NCBI RefSeq assembly: GCF_004770895.1 | Contig: NZ_RQHS01000016.1 | Location: 62,001 to 126,000 of the forward strand | Direction of reading: 5' to 3' | DNA from: Leptospira dzoumogneensis | GTDB lineage: Bacteria; Spirochaetota; Leptospiria; Leptospirales; Leptospiraceae | Length of the DNA stretch: 64,000 nucleotides | Shown here: in pieces, positions 18,205 through 26,687 of the stretch | Layout: every line of letters starts with the position of its first letter | Position numbering within the stretch: the first letter of the stretch is position 1 | The notes under the pieces: generated by a model | The model's database searches: none | What the model was told of the DNA's origin: nothing | Seen by the model: the letters and a program-made list of their open reading frames with translations, nothing else | Program-made: the position numbers and the translations under genes

Positions 18205-20505
18205 TTATTGCAAAACGAACTCTCTGGAAGTCCCGGTGAATTTTTTATAAGTCCAGAAAATTCCCCAGAACTGTTTTGCCAAACCGTTGTATACAACCCT
18301 GTAAGTTCCTGCCTGTTGGTTGCGGATCAACCAAGTGATAGTCACTTCGGATGTAGCAGAAAGATCTCCACCTGTTCTTGCCCAATCATAAGCCGTATAC
18401 GGATTATTATCGTTTGCAACAGTAGTCCAAGAACTTCCGTTCTTTTTCTGGATCTCTAAATACGTATAAGTATTCGGATCATAAAAAGAAGAAAGAGATC
18501 CATCCAGTTTTTTATCCTGAACCACTCTTGGATGTGAACCTTGGAATTTCACTGTCACGCTATCTTTGACTCTATTATAGGAAGAATTTGCATCGGTCAG
18601 AACTTTTCCAAAATCTCCTCCATCATTCACTATACCGTTTTGGGATAACCAAGTTTGCACAAACTGTTGGTTAGAAAGATCCGGAGGATTCGGTCCTGCA
18701 GTTGTGGAACGATTTGCTACTATATCCTTTGCAATCCTATCAAACTCTTGGATCAATGCCGCGTTCGCCCAAGGGCCGTAAGCGGTAAATCCGCCTTCGA
18801 AGTTCTGAGCGGAATATTCTTCACGAGTAGTTAGATATTGTGCATAAGCATTTGCCATTGCTCCTACGACCACGTTGGAGATCCCCACCGGTGCAAGAGT
18901 TGTAGTTAACTTTGCTTTCAATCTTCTTCCTGCGTTCGTAGTTACCTCGAAAGGAGAAGCCACAATCGCAGTATTTCCTATCGTGATCACTTGCAGAGGA
19001 AGGACCACTGGAACAAAAGGTACCTGAGGATTCGGGAACCAGAAACTATCCACTTCCCCCACAGGAAGAAGAGTGAATTTTTCCTTATCACATGCCTCAT
19101 ACTTTGTGGAACTCAAAGCTAATTGAGCAAGCGGCCAGAGATACCCTAAGATCTGAGCGGCACCGCTTAAGTTGGTCAAAGAATAATTCTTTTTAACCCA
19201 AGCTCCATTCTCGAATACGAAATCATTCCGGATCTCACCTTCTTTTGCAAATTCTACTGGAGCGCCTTCTTCATCTCCCGCCAAAAATCCACCGCCGATT
19301 GTCGCAACACAGGTAGTATTTCCCGTGCCCGTATCCCAAGGCATGGAGAAGGTCCCGATATAAGAAGGATCTACAGCCACTTTATTATTCCAAACAACAT
19401 GAGAATGTCTGTATCCGATATTCCCTGTAAGAGTGGTGGTAGCTGCATTATATAATTCTAATGCTCTAGCTCCTTGTTTAGTTCCATGAACGATAGGGTT
19501 TTCCAAAGAATCCAGACTTGGATCAATATCATTCGGTCTTAAGAAAGGTTTTGTAATATCGGAAGGATCCGGTGTATTCGGGCTCACATCTCCCATAGGC
19601 CCCTGAGGGAATGCAGCCACAAAATTCCCGCCAAATGTGCTTTCCGCCAAGTAAGAAGCGTAACCTTTATTATCTCCGTGTGCCCTACGATTCGTAATTC
19701 CGAGAGAAGTTCCGTGAACCGCAAACCAATTCAATAATCCGATCGGAGAACCGTCAGTGCCTTCAAAACGGAGCAAACTCATGGTCTCGTTTATATTAGA
19801 AGAATAATTCGCTTTATCCAAGTTCCAAGCATACGCAGCAGAAGATCTATTATTCGCAAAATTGGAAAGATTTCCCGCGACAAATTTAATCCTTGCTTCT
19901 CTTCTATTATTATAAGCCGCCTTGATAGAATCAGCGATACCGTTCACTACTATATTATAATGAACCTTATCAAAACCGACCACTCCGTTGAATAGATTGA
20001 ATAATGTGTACCAGGAAATATTAGAAGGAGCGGAATGTGTATGGGTCGCGAATAAAAGAACATTATCATTATTAAACGCAGATCCGTAACCGTCGGCCTG
20101 TAACTTTTTAACTACACCCATCTTTACACTTTGGTACATATGGATCATATCGTTGGTAACAATCGCCACCCTTGCTCCACCCGGACGTTCAATCACGAAC
20201 GCTCTGGAATAAAGCCTCATAGCCAAACCGGACATCTGGTCACCAGGACTATTATACCCGGTGCTTGATTGCACAAAAGGTCCGGTAATATCAGCCTTCG
20301 CTGCACCTACCAAGAACACATCCGCAGGAGTAGATGTAGGTAAAGCGAGACTATTTAGAATAGGATTAGAGCTGGATCCTTTCACTCCATTAGAAGAAAC
20401 GGCCAGTTCTAATAATTTATCGTCGTCCGACTTCTGATCACAACCGGTTAGGATGAATATCAGAGTCAATGCTAGGGTTAAAAATTTCGTATATTTGTTT
20501 TTCAT
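18205..20505 (-). CDS. Neutral ceramidase, lipoprotein
   Basis: 766 residues from ATG 20505, preceded by AAGGGA. Signal peptide and lipobox (TLIFILTGC). The neutral/alkaline non-lysosomal ceramidase fold is clear: FLVGAAKADITGP at the start, TNDMIH, FATHTHSAPSN (zinc-binding His), GPMGDVSPNTPDP with the nucleophilic Ser, and a C-terminal Ig-like domain (VTITWLIRNQQAGTYRVVY). The enzyme hydrolyses ceramide to sphingosine and fatty acid outside the cytoplasm. Leptospires do not make sphingolipids as far as I know, so the substrate is probably environmental or from a host. A TetR-like palindrome upstream suggests repression relieved by a ligand. Confidence 0.88.
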   Translation of the reverse strand: MKNKYTKFLTLALTLIFILTGCDQKSDDDKLLELAVSSNGVKGSSSNPILNSLALPTSTPADVFLVGAAKADITGPFVQSSTGYNSPGDQMSGLAMRLYSRAFVIERPGGARVAIVTNDMIHMYQSVKMGVVKKLQADGYGSAFNNDNVLLFATHTHSAPSNISWYTLFNLFNGVVGFDKVHYNIVVNGIADSIKAAYNNRREARIKFVAGNLSNFANNRSSAAYAWNLDKANYSSNINETMSLLRFEGTDGSPIGLLNWFAVHGTSLGITNRRAHGDNKGYASYLAESTFGGNFVAAFPQGPMGDVSPNTPDPSDITKPFLRPNDIDPSLDSLENPIVHGTKQGARALELYNAATTTLTGNIGYRHSHVVWNNKVAVDPSYIGTFSMPWDTGTGNTTCVATIGGGFLAGDEEGAPVEFAKEGEIRNDFVFENGAWVKKNYSLTNLSGAAQILGYLWPLAQLALSSTKYEACDKEKFTLLPVGEVDSFWFPNPQVPFVPVVLPLQVITIGNTAIVASPFEVTTNAGRRLKAKLTTTLAPVGISNVVVGAMANAYAQYLTTREEYSAQNFEGGFTAYGPWANAALIQEFDRIAKDIVANRSTTAGPNPPDLSNQQFVQTWLSQNGIVNDGGDFGKVLTDANSSYNRVKDSVTVKFQGSHPRVVQDKKLDGSLSSFYDPNTYTYLEIQKKNGSSWTTVANDNNPYTAYDWARTGGDLSATSEVTITWLIRNQQAGTYRVVYNGLAKQFWGIFWTYKKFTGTSREFVLQ

Positions 20506-20579
20506 TTCCCTTGCCTCCACAGTTCAACAAAGTGGGTTAACCGAAATTTAAGGAAGGTCAAACGATTTTTAAAAAAGAT

Positions 20580-20595
20580 GTAAGTGAGCACTTAC
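20580..20595. promoter_or_regulatory. TetR-type palindromic operator upstream of ceramidase
   Basis: GTAAGTGAGCACTTAC: perfect 7-bp arms around AG, 75 bp upstream of the ceramidase ATG. The shape (GTnAGTGnnCACTnAC) is a well-known TetR-family operator type. No TetR gene is adjacent; the only one in the window is at 35231 and has a different operator. Confidence 0.6.
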
Positions 20596-20693
20596 GTTCG
20601 AAATAAACATTATAAGTTTTGAATTTATTTCGAACGACGATGTATCACTTCTTGAGCAATTTTATAATTAAAATATAAGTGATCGGTACATCG
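20595..20693. repeat. Two large adjacent inverted repeats
   Basis: First: CGTTCGAAATAAA / TTTATTTCGAACG (20595-20607, 20624-20636), 13-bp perfect arms, 16-nt loop. Second: CGATGTATCACTT / AAGTGA-TCGG-TACATCG (20638-20650, 20677-20693), complementary except for a 4-nt bulge. No T-runs follow. They fill most of the 300-bp gap between ceramidase and the hotdog gene and may be regulatory or part of a small structured RNA. Confidence 0.55.
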
Positions 20694-20804
20694 ATGTAAG
20701 TAGGGGCTGTTAGATTGGCTGATCTATATATAAAATAGCCCAAGCAGAAATACACTCTCATATTCCTTACTTGGGCCGATTCTCTGATCTTATTATAAAG
20801 AATT

Positions 20805-21236
20805 TTATTTCTTAGCGATAAACCAATCGAAACTAAAACTTGCTACATTCGCTTGGGTCTCGTCAAAAAGTTCCACCCCTACGGTAAGTCCAGCCCTTCC
20901 CTTCTTCTCAAGTTGGGCCATAAACGTGGACCATTCTTGTTCGTCGATAACTCCTCTGGAGACTACTCTGCCTTGTGCTGGCTTCTTATATTTTACTTCT
21001 GATTTGCGAACAACCGGAATAATTTCAAAAGGGAGAGAAGCTACTCTGGAAAGTAAATATTCACCTCCGCTTCCTTCTGCGAGAGCGAATAACGCTGCGG
21101 CGTGTCCGGAGCCTACATGATTTTTATAGATTGGTTTGTCTTCCATGACTAAGAGAGCATCCTCTCCCTGTTTAGGTCTGGAAAGCTGGATATGTACATT
21201 GAACGGTATGGACAAAACGTCGAATTTCTCTGTCAT
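20805..21236 (-). CDS. DUF4442/hotdog thioesterase-like protein
   Basis: 143 residues. The hotdog core is seen in KNHVGSGHAAALFALAEGSG (the long central helix) and VVRKSEVKYKKPAQGRV. This is the DUF4442/YiiD-C type of putative acyl-CoA thioesterase. Cytoplasmic; substrate unknown. It lies 300 bp upstream of the ceramidase on the same strand, separated by the hairpins, so it probably has its own transcript end. Confidence 0.7.
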   Translation of the reverse strand: MTEKFDVLSIPFNVHIQLSRPKQGEDALLVMEDKPIYKNHVGSGHAAALFALAEGSGGEYLLSRVASLPFEIIPVVRKSEVKYKKPAQGRVVSRGVIDEQEWSTFMAQLEKKGRAGLTVGVELFDETQANVASFSFDWFIAKK

Positions 21237-21332
21237 ATGCCTAGTTAGAAATTTCGTTCGTTTTATATCAAATCGAAAAGAAGGTAGATGATCGATTTAT
21301 TCTTAGATTCGTTTGTAAAACGAACTTTTGGA

Positions 21333-23705
21333 TCATTCCATATCCAGCATTTTCATCTGGTATTGTAATTTTCCTCTCGAGATTTTCAGAAGCCTTGCCG
21401 CCTCGGATTTATTTCCTTTACATTTCTGTAATGCTGTTTCAATCAATCTTCTGGAATACATAGAGACCAGAGGTTCGAATCCTGCCGCATAAGATCCGTT
21501 TGCGATCGGGATCTCTCCCATTTCTTCTCTTTGAGAACTTTTAAGTTCCAATAATTCAGGGGGAAGATCCGAAATTTTGATATGATCCCCTTTAAGATCC
21601 GCAAGCGTTCGGATGATACAATTCTCCAATTCTCTAATATTTCCTGACCAAGGGAATTCCAAGAACAGATCCATAACATCTTCGCTTATATTGGGTTTAT
21701 CCATTTCCATTTGTTTGGAATAATGTTCTACGAATCGATTCGTAAGAAATGGAATATCCGATCTTCTTTCCCTTAAAGGAGGGATCCCAATTTCGAATAC
21801 ATTGATCCTATAATATAGATCTTCTCTAAAAGTTCCTTTTGCTACCATGGATCTCAAATTTCTGTGAGTAGCAAAGATCGCTCTGCATTCTGCCTTAAGC
21901 TCCGAACGTCCTCCTACTTGTTTGTATTTACGTTCTTGCAATAATCTTAATATTTTAGGCTGGATCTCTATAGGCATCTCGCCCACTTCGTCGAAAAATA
22001 ATGTTCCGCCGTTTGCTTCCGCAACTAACCCCGCATAATCGGACTTTGCGTCTGTAAATGCTCCTTTTACATAACCGAAAATCTGGCTTTCCCAAAGATT
22101 TGCAGGTACAGCGGCGCAGTTGATCGGAACAAATGGGCTGTCTTTCCCTCTTCCCAATTCATGAAGAAGTCCCGCAATGATCTCTTTTCCGGTACCAGTC
22201 TCTCCTGTGATCAATACAGGTTGTTCTCTTCCCGAAATTCTTTCCACTCGATCCACTACCGCCTGCATACTTCTGGAGGCGTATATTAAGGTTTTATTAG
22301 ATAATACTCTTTCCTGAGGGACAGCGTCATAGATAGAATCCCTTTCTAAAATGGTCCTTTCCAAATTGGAAGTATATTGTTGTAGTTCTTGCCTTGCTTC
22401 TCGAATGGAACGGACCATTGCATTGAATGCTTGGGTCAAGAGTCCTATCTCGTCCTTGTTTCGGACTTCTACTTCGACGGAAAGTTCACCTCCTTCTACC
22501 CTATCTAATCCTTTTAATAAAGCGAATAGAGGATTTAAGATGGAAATTTTCATAAAGATCAGAAACCCGAAGATCAATACGCATAGACCTACAAAAAGCC
22601 GGATCGCCCAATCCAAAACATATCCGTGAACAAAACTTCTGTAAGAAGAATATTCCAGTCCCATCTCGGTATTATTTATGAAATTCTGATATACAATCAG
22701 AGGTTTTCCGGAAGAAGTCAGAACAAAAGAACGAACTCCTAAAACTGCGGCGCTCAGATCCGATTTGGAAGTATTTTCCCCTATTTTAGAAAGAAAAACG
22801 GAATCTTTAGGAGGAGATATTAGTTTCGCATTTTGTAATACATTAGTTTGGATACTATCGTATTCATTTTCTATTGCCTTGCTCAATCCGCCTGACATTA
22901 CCTGGGTCACAGATAGCGCCATTGCAAGAACTATAGTCAATATCCTCACTGTAAGAGAAGTCCTATGCCCTCCATAACTTACGAAGAATATATGAAATAT
23001 AAAAAATCCGGAAATAACGGAAATTGCTAATGCGTTTACGAATATTTCCGCACTTACTTGGCCTAATCTGAATAAGGTAAGATAAATGGTAGGTATCAAA
23101 AAGTTCAGGAAGAAGGAGCCTAAGATCCCTGCAAGGGCGATCCTTTTCTGATCTTTATTCTTTAAGATCTGAACGATCGCGATCCCTATCACACTAAATA
23201 CAAAAAATAAGGAGAAGATTGCGACCACTCTTCCAGGAAAAGTCGCAGTTAGATCCCAGTATTGTCCGTTAAACCTGAATGTTTTTGCCGCATCCTTTGT
23301 TTCCCATACGAACCAGAGAGAAATACATGCGGCAATCCCTAATTGTATCTTGAAAAGAATAGATGATACCTTAGGAAAAATAACGGATGGAAATTTCAGA
23401 AAAAATCTTTGAAAAAAAACCGCGGCAAACAATGCAGCGGATACAGTGATCCATCTATGTAATGCGCCTCTTGGATCCGTTTCAATGGATGCATATACAC
23501 ATGCAGAATATAAAAAGACTAAACATAAAAAAGAGAGCATCAACTCTCTGATCCCGGAGATCTTATTTTTTACGCTTAGGCAATACACTACTCCTAAAAT
23601 ACATAGAAGAACTGCGATCAAAAAGGAAAGGGTCAGGAATTGAAGATACATGAAATAAAAGCGGAGTTTAAAAAGACCATTCCGAAACGGAAGGTCAAGC
23701 GACAT
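21333..23705 (-). CDS. Membrane-bound sigma-54 activator, 7TM-HAMP-AAA+-Fis
   Basis: 790 residues. About seven membrane helices fill residues 20-245, an eighth lies near 252-270, an extracytoplasmic segment spans ~275-362, a ninth helix follows at 365-388, then HAMP (388-440) and a coiled coil. The sigma-54 AAA+ domain has Walker A GETGTGKE (501-508), GAFTDA (548-553, a variant of GAFTGA) and Walker B GTLFFDEVG. A Fis-type helix-turn-helix ends the protein (KGNKSEAARLLKISRGKLQY). No receiver domain is present, so signals enter through the membrane part. Its input region resembles that of the SpoIIE phosphatase at 28097 (ALHRW... and AYHRW...). It is the obvious candidate for the paired sites at 24.9 and 27.9 kb. 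Confidence 0.88.
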   Translation of the reverse strand: MSLDLPFRNGLFKLRFYFMYLQFLTLSFLIAVLLCILGVVYCLSVKNKISGIRELMLSFLCLVFLYSACVYASIETDPRGALHRWITVSAALFAAVFFQRFFLKFPSVIFPKVSSILFKIQLGIAACISLWFVWETKDAAKTFRFNGQYWDLTATFPGRVVAIFSLFFVFSVIGIAIVQILKNKDQKRIALAGILGSFFLNFLIPTIYLTLFRLGQVSAEIFVNALAISVISGFFIFHIFFVSYGGHRTSLTVRILTIVLAMALSVTQVMSGGLSKAIENEYDSIQTNVLQNAKLISPPKDSVFLSKIGENTSKSDLSAAVLGVRSFVLTSSGKPLIVYQNFINNTEMGLEYSSYRSFVHGYVLDWAIRLFVGLCVLIFGFLIFMKISILNPLFALLKGLDRVEGGELSVEVEVRNKDEIGLLTQAFNAMVRSIREARQELQQYTSNLERTILERDSIYDAVPQERVLSNKTLIYASRSMQAVVDRVERISGREQPVLITGETGTGKEIIAGLLHELGRGKDSPFVPINCAAVPANLWESQIFGYVKGAFTDAKSDYAGLVAEANGGTLFFDEVGEMPIEIQPKILRLLQERKYKQVGGRSELKAECRAIFATHRNLRSMVAKGTFREDLYYRINVFEIGIPPLRERRSDIPFLTNRFVEHYSKQMEMDKPNISEDVMDLFLEFPWSGNIRELENCIIRTLADLKGDHIKISDLPPELLELKSSQREEMGEIPIANGSYAAGFEPLVSMYSRRLIETALQKCKGNKSEAARLLKISRGKLQYQMKMLDME

Positions 23706-23752
23706 TTCGATTTTCTTGGATCAAGTTCCGAAACGCCGCTTAAGTGATAATT

Positions 23753-24802
23753 CTAACGTTTTCCTTTTTTATTAAAATATTCTTCCAATCTTTCTTTTAT
23801 ATTCTCTCTGATATCCGAATAGAAAAGCCCATAGTCGGAGATATGATAATTTTTCTTATTCCCTCTTCTGGATTCGTAATTCGGATTGGAAGGTAGATCC
23901 ACCCAAAGCATCTCTCCTTCACATTTTGTTCTGACATAGGCCTTATCCAATTCGGAAAACTGGATACCCACTCCGCCTTTATGTTCTTCCTTCGGAGTTT
24001 CAGCACTATTCGGGGTCCAGTTCACTGGACTCACACAGACTCCACCTACATATCTTTCGGGCGGAAGTGCAAAATCAGAAAGTTGTGAACCCCATTTTTT
24101 GGAATTCCAACTGATATAACATCCTAGCTCTTTTGAGTTTTTGCATATTTGCAGATTTTTAAATTCAGAAGAATGTACTGCCCAACCAGGAAGATATGCA
24201 GCTACGAAGTTCGGGACCTTCTTCTTATCCAAATATTCTTTCAATACATAGACAAGCATCATAGAACCTTGGCTATGACCTGCGATAAAAAATGGTCTTC
24301 CTTGGTTATAATGTTTCAGATAATGATCGAATGCGGAAAGCACATCTTTTTTTGCGATCTCGAATGCCTTCTCTCCGTTTCCGGAATCATCTATAAAAGA
24401 ATATAACGCCGCCTGTCTATATCTAGGCGCATACACTTTTGCAGATTCATTAAAAACGGATGCCTGCATTTTTAAAGGAGAAAGTCCGTAAACGATCAGA
24501 CTACTTCCTATCTCGGCATTCCATCCTTCCGCCTTAATAAAAGTGGTAGGATGAACAAAGAATACATCCGCCTTCGCAGTATTTTGTCCGTCCTTGAAAC
24601 CCGCTATCGAAGGGACCTCATCCGGATCGTCTTTCAATTCCGGAAGTGCTGCCCAGGATTCTTTTTTAGAATAATCGGGAGAAGGCGGAACATTCTCCCG
24701 GGTAAAAGGACCCGAAGGTTTGATCAAATAAAGAAAGATCGAAGTGCAGTTTGAAAATAAAAATCCCCAAAACAGTAAAGAAGAATATAAGAAAAGTTTC
24801 AT
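23753..24802 (-). CDS. DUF3089 alpha/beta-hydrolase lipoprotein
   Basis: 349 residues. Signal sequence with lipobox FSNC at Cys19. The DUF3089 domain follows: ADVFFVHPTTFIK near residue 98 and FFIAGHSQGSMMLVYVL with the nucleophile Ser; the Asp/His partners are expected in the C-terminal part. Members are uncharacterised serine hydrolases. Transcribed from a canonical sigma-54 promoter at 24861-24876, divergent to the PHA-depolymerase-like gene. AGGAGG lies 11 bases before the ATG. Confidence 0.8.
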   Translation of the reverse strand: MKLFLYSSLLFWGFLFSNCTSIFLYLIKPSGPFTRENVPPSPDYSKKESWAALPELKDDPDEVPSIAGFKDGQNTAKADVFFVHPTTFIKAEGWNAEIGSSLIVYGLSPLKMQASVFNESAKVYAPRYRQAALYSFIDDSGNGEKAFEIAKKDVLSAFDHYLKHYNQGRPFFIAGHSQGSMMLVYVLKEYLDKKKVPNFVAAYLPGWAVHSSEFKNLQICKNSKELGCYISWNSKKWGSQLSDFALPPERYVGGVCVSPVNWTPNSAETPKEEHKGGVGIQFSELDKAYVRTKCEGEMLWVDLPSNPNYESRRGNKKNYHISDYGLFYSDIRENIKERLEEYFNKKGKR

Positions 24803-24860
24803 GCGTTAGAAATCCTCCTCTTTCCCTTTGATTTTTTGGGAAAGATAGCAGAAGATAGAA

Positions 24861-24876
24861 AGCAATATCCGTGCCG
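24861..24876 (-). promoter_or_regulatory. Sigma-54 promoter for the DUF3089 gene
   Basis: On the minus strand CGGCACGGATATTGCT: GG, ten bases, GC, close to the consensus TGGCAC-N5-TTGC. Expected transcript start near 24851, 48 bases before the ATG. Confidence 0.75.
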
Positions 24877-24948
24877 AGTGGAGAAGGTCCCAATCTCATA
24901 ATCCTTAGCATATAACCGCGATTCTACTAGTTTAGCGGAATAGAAATC

Positions 24949-24993
24949 GATTGAAATCAATCAATTGTCCATTTTCGGCGATTGAAAATGATC
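24949..24993. promoter_or_regulatory. Paired upstream activator sites, locus A
   Basis: GATTGAAATCAATC at 24949-24962 (palindrome GATTG-AAAT-CAATC) and GATTGAAAATGATC at 24980-24993, start to start 31 bp. They lie 73 bp from the GG of the minus sigma-54 promoter and 95 bp from that of the plus one, a usual range for sigma-54 activator sites. The same pair recurs at 27922. Confidence 0.65.
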
Positions 24994-25087
24994 ATTTGAA
25001 TTTTCTTAGAATAGCGATTCCGCGAATACTTTCAAAATTTTGAATCCATTTTGTAGAACATACGCTATGCAAAACATTTTTTGCGTT

Positions 25088-25103
25088 AGGCACAGGTCTT
25101 GCT
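25088..25103 (+). promoter_or_regulatory. Sigma-54 promoter for the PHA-depolymerase-like gene
   Basis: AGGCACAGGTCTTGCT: GG at 25089-25090, ten bases, GC at 25101-25102. Expected start near 25114; the gene begins at 25150 after GGGGAGG. Confidence 0.75.
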
Positions 25104-25149
25104 TTAGGAAGCATACCGGCCGAATGAATTCGGTTCGGGGAGGAAAAAA

Positions 25150-25971
25150 ATGCTGAAGAGAATCACGATGTTAATGCCTCTATTGATCTGCGCACTGTTA
25201 TTTGCAGGTGCTGGAGAAATGGATGCTGCTCGTTGTAAAACAACCGGTCTATTGATCAAGACGACTAGTTGCTCTTACTCTACAAAAAAGATCGAAGCAA
25301 GACCAGGAATATTCAGGGACGTAAGATACCAAGTACCTGAAGGAACTGCTCCTGCAGGAGGATGGCCTGTCGTAGTAATGTACCAAGGATCTTTCTTTAC
25401 GGTACAATTCTCACGTACCCAAGGAGCACCTTTCGGAGGATATTACGAAGTAAAAGTCATCGAGAAGATGTTGGATAATGGATTTGCAGTGATCGCTCCG
25501 GATGCGGGGTTGGATCTTTTCTGGGAAACCAATCTGCCTACTATCTATGAACTTACTGCGGATTATATTTTCTTAAATAATCTGTTTGCCGCAATCCGCA
25601 ATGGAAGTTTCGGGCCGATCAATTCGAATAAAAAATTCGCAACCGGTATTTCCAGCGGAGGATATAACACAAGCCGTATGGCAGTATCTTTCCCGGGAGA
25701 ATTCAAAGCACTAGCGGTCCAATCCGGGTCTTATGCTACTTGCAGCGGGCCGCTTTGTATCGTTCCCACTCTTCCTTCCAATCATCCGCCTACATTCTTT
25801 ATGCACGGATTTTTGGACGCTGTCGTTCCTTGGTGGACCATGGATTTGTATTATGACAAACTCAGATCCCAAGGGATCCCTACGGACAGATATACGGATT
25901 ACCTAGCAGGGCATGAATGGGTATCCGCATCCGCAGGAAAAATATATTCTTGGTTTAACCAATACCGTTAA
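25150..25971 (+). CDS. PHA-depolymerase-like secreted hydrolase
   Basis: 273 residues with a signal peptide (RITMLMPLLICALLFAGAGE, cleavage near 27). Alpha/beta hydrolase of the poly(3-hydroxyalkanoate) depolymerase/LpqC type: oxyanion region VVVMYQGSFF, nucleophile Ser in ATGISSGGYNTSRM, Asp in MHGFLDAVVPWW, His in LAGHEWVSA. Cysteines (CKTTG, CSYS, CSGPLC) suggest disulfides. It should cleave an extracellular or periplasmic ester polymer or lipid. It has its own sigma-54 promoter and a terminator right after it, so the following gene depends on read-through or another promoter. Confidence 0.8.
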   Translation: MLKRITMLMPLLICALLFAGAGEMDAARCKTTGLLIKTTSCSYSTKKIEARPGIFRDVRYQVPEGTAPAGGWPVVVMYQGSFFTVQFSRTQGAPFGGYYEVKVIEKMLDNGFAVIAPDAGLDLFWETNLPTIYELTADYIFLNNLFAAIRNGSFGPINSNKKFATGISSGGYNTSRMAVSFPGEFKALAVQSGSYATCSGPLCIVPTLPSNHPPTFFMHGFLDAVVPWWTMDLYYDKLRSQGIPTDRYTDYLAGHEWVSASAGKIYSWFNQYR

Positions 25972-25985
25972 GTAAATTCCAACTC

Positions 25986-26017
25986 GAATCCGGTGATCCC
26001 CGCCGGATTCTTTTTTT
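25986..26017 (+). terminator. Rho-independent terminator
   Basis: GAATCCGG / CCGGATTC (25986-25993, 26003-26010) followed by seven T. It lies between the PHA-depolymerase-like gene and the small membrane protein gene, ten bases before the latter's start. Confidence 0.85.
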
Positions 26018-26027
26018 AGGAAGGATC

Positions 26028-26612
26028 ATGAGATCATTATCCAAATCGCAAATTCTAATCTTCTTATTTTTTATCACTGTTTTAATATTCTGCTTTTATT
26101 TTGTATTCTCTGGATCCGATCCGGAAATCCCTTTTATTTCGAAAACTCTTGAATCTTCAAAAGAACATCTCAGCTTTGCTGAAACTTCCAATGATCTTAG
26201 TTTTACTGAAGAAGTTTCTGAACCGGATCCTGAAAAAAATTTTACGGACTCTTTTGTATTAATCGAGCTAGTAAATTTTCCTTTTTTATCCAAGACCAGA
26301 GAGGTTTTTGAAAACCTGGGTGAGAATATTTTTCGTCCTGATCCAAACCAAACGGACAAAACAAAATCTTTTCATGAAAAACTGGAATATCTAGAGAACA
26401 AAAGATCTTTTACAGGCCTAAGCATATTCGAAGAAGAAGAATTCACACTTCTGCAGTTGAGAAAAAAAAAGGATCTCCGAGAGATCCTGAACAAAACATT
26501 CGAAAAGCTTAAAGAAGAACTTTCTGAGACCCGGAGAAAAGAATTCCAAACGGAACTGGAATCTTTGGATCGATCGATCTCCGAACTTTCTAAAAAGACC
26601 GGAAACCATTAG
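26028..26612 (+). CDS. Small membrane-anchored helical protein
   Basis: 194 residues; AGGAAGG precedes the ATG. One N-terminal membrane helix (ILIFLFFITVLIFCFYFVF, residues 9-27), then an acidic linker and a long charged helical C-terminus (LRKKKDLREILNKTFEKLKE), likely coiled coil. Expected topology is inner-membrane anchor with the helical part in the periplasm. Position after a secreted hydrolase and this shape recall membrane-anchored lipase foldases, but I see no Lif motif, so this is only a suggestion. Confidence 0.5.
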   Translation: MRSLSKSQILIFLFFITVLIFCFYFVFSGSDPEIPFISKTLESSKEHLSFAETSNDLSFTEEVSEPDPEKNFTDSFVLIELVNFPFLSKTREVFENLGENIFRPDPNQTDKTKSFHEKLEYLENKRSFTGLSIFEEEEFTLLQLRKKKDLREILNKTFEKLKEELSETRRKEFQTELESLDRSISELSKKTGNH

Positions 26613-26627
26613 CCTTATTTACGCATT

Positions 26628-26657
26628 AGGTCGATCTTTGGAACCGACCTTTATATT
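26628..26657 (+). terminator. Terminator after small membrane protein
   Basis: AGGTCG / CGACCT (26628-26633, 26645-26650) with an 11-nt loop and a T-rich tail, between convergent genes. Confidence 0.6.
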
Positions 26658-26687
26658 TTCTATTTTCCTATCTCTATGTATTTCCTT

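Noticed and set aside
24100..24115. TTGGAATTCCAA in the DUF3089 gene as another copy of the palindrome
   Set aside because: The outer bases do not match TGT...ACA and the reading phase differs (S-W-N-S-K).
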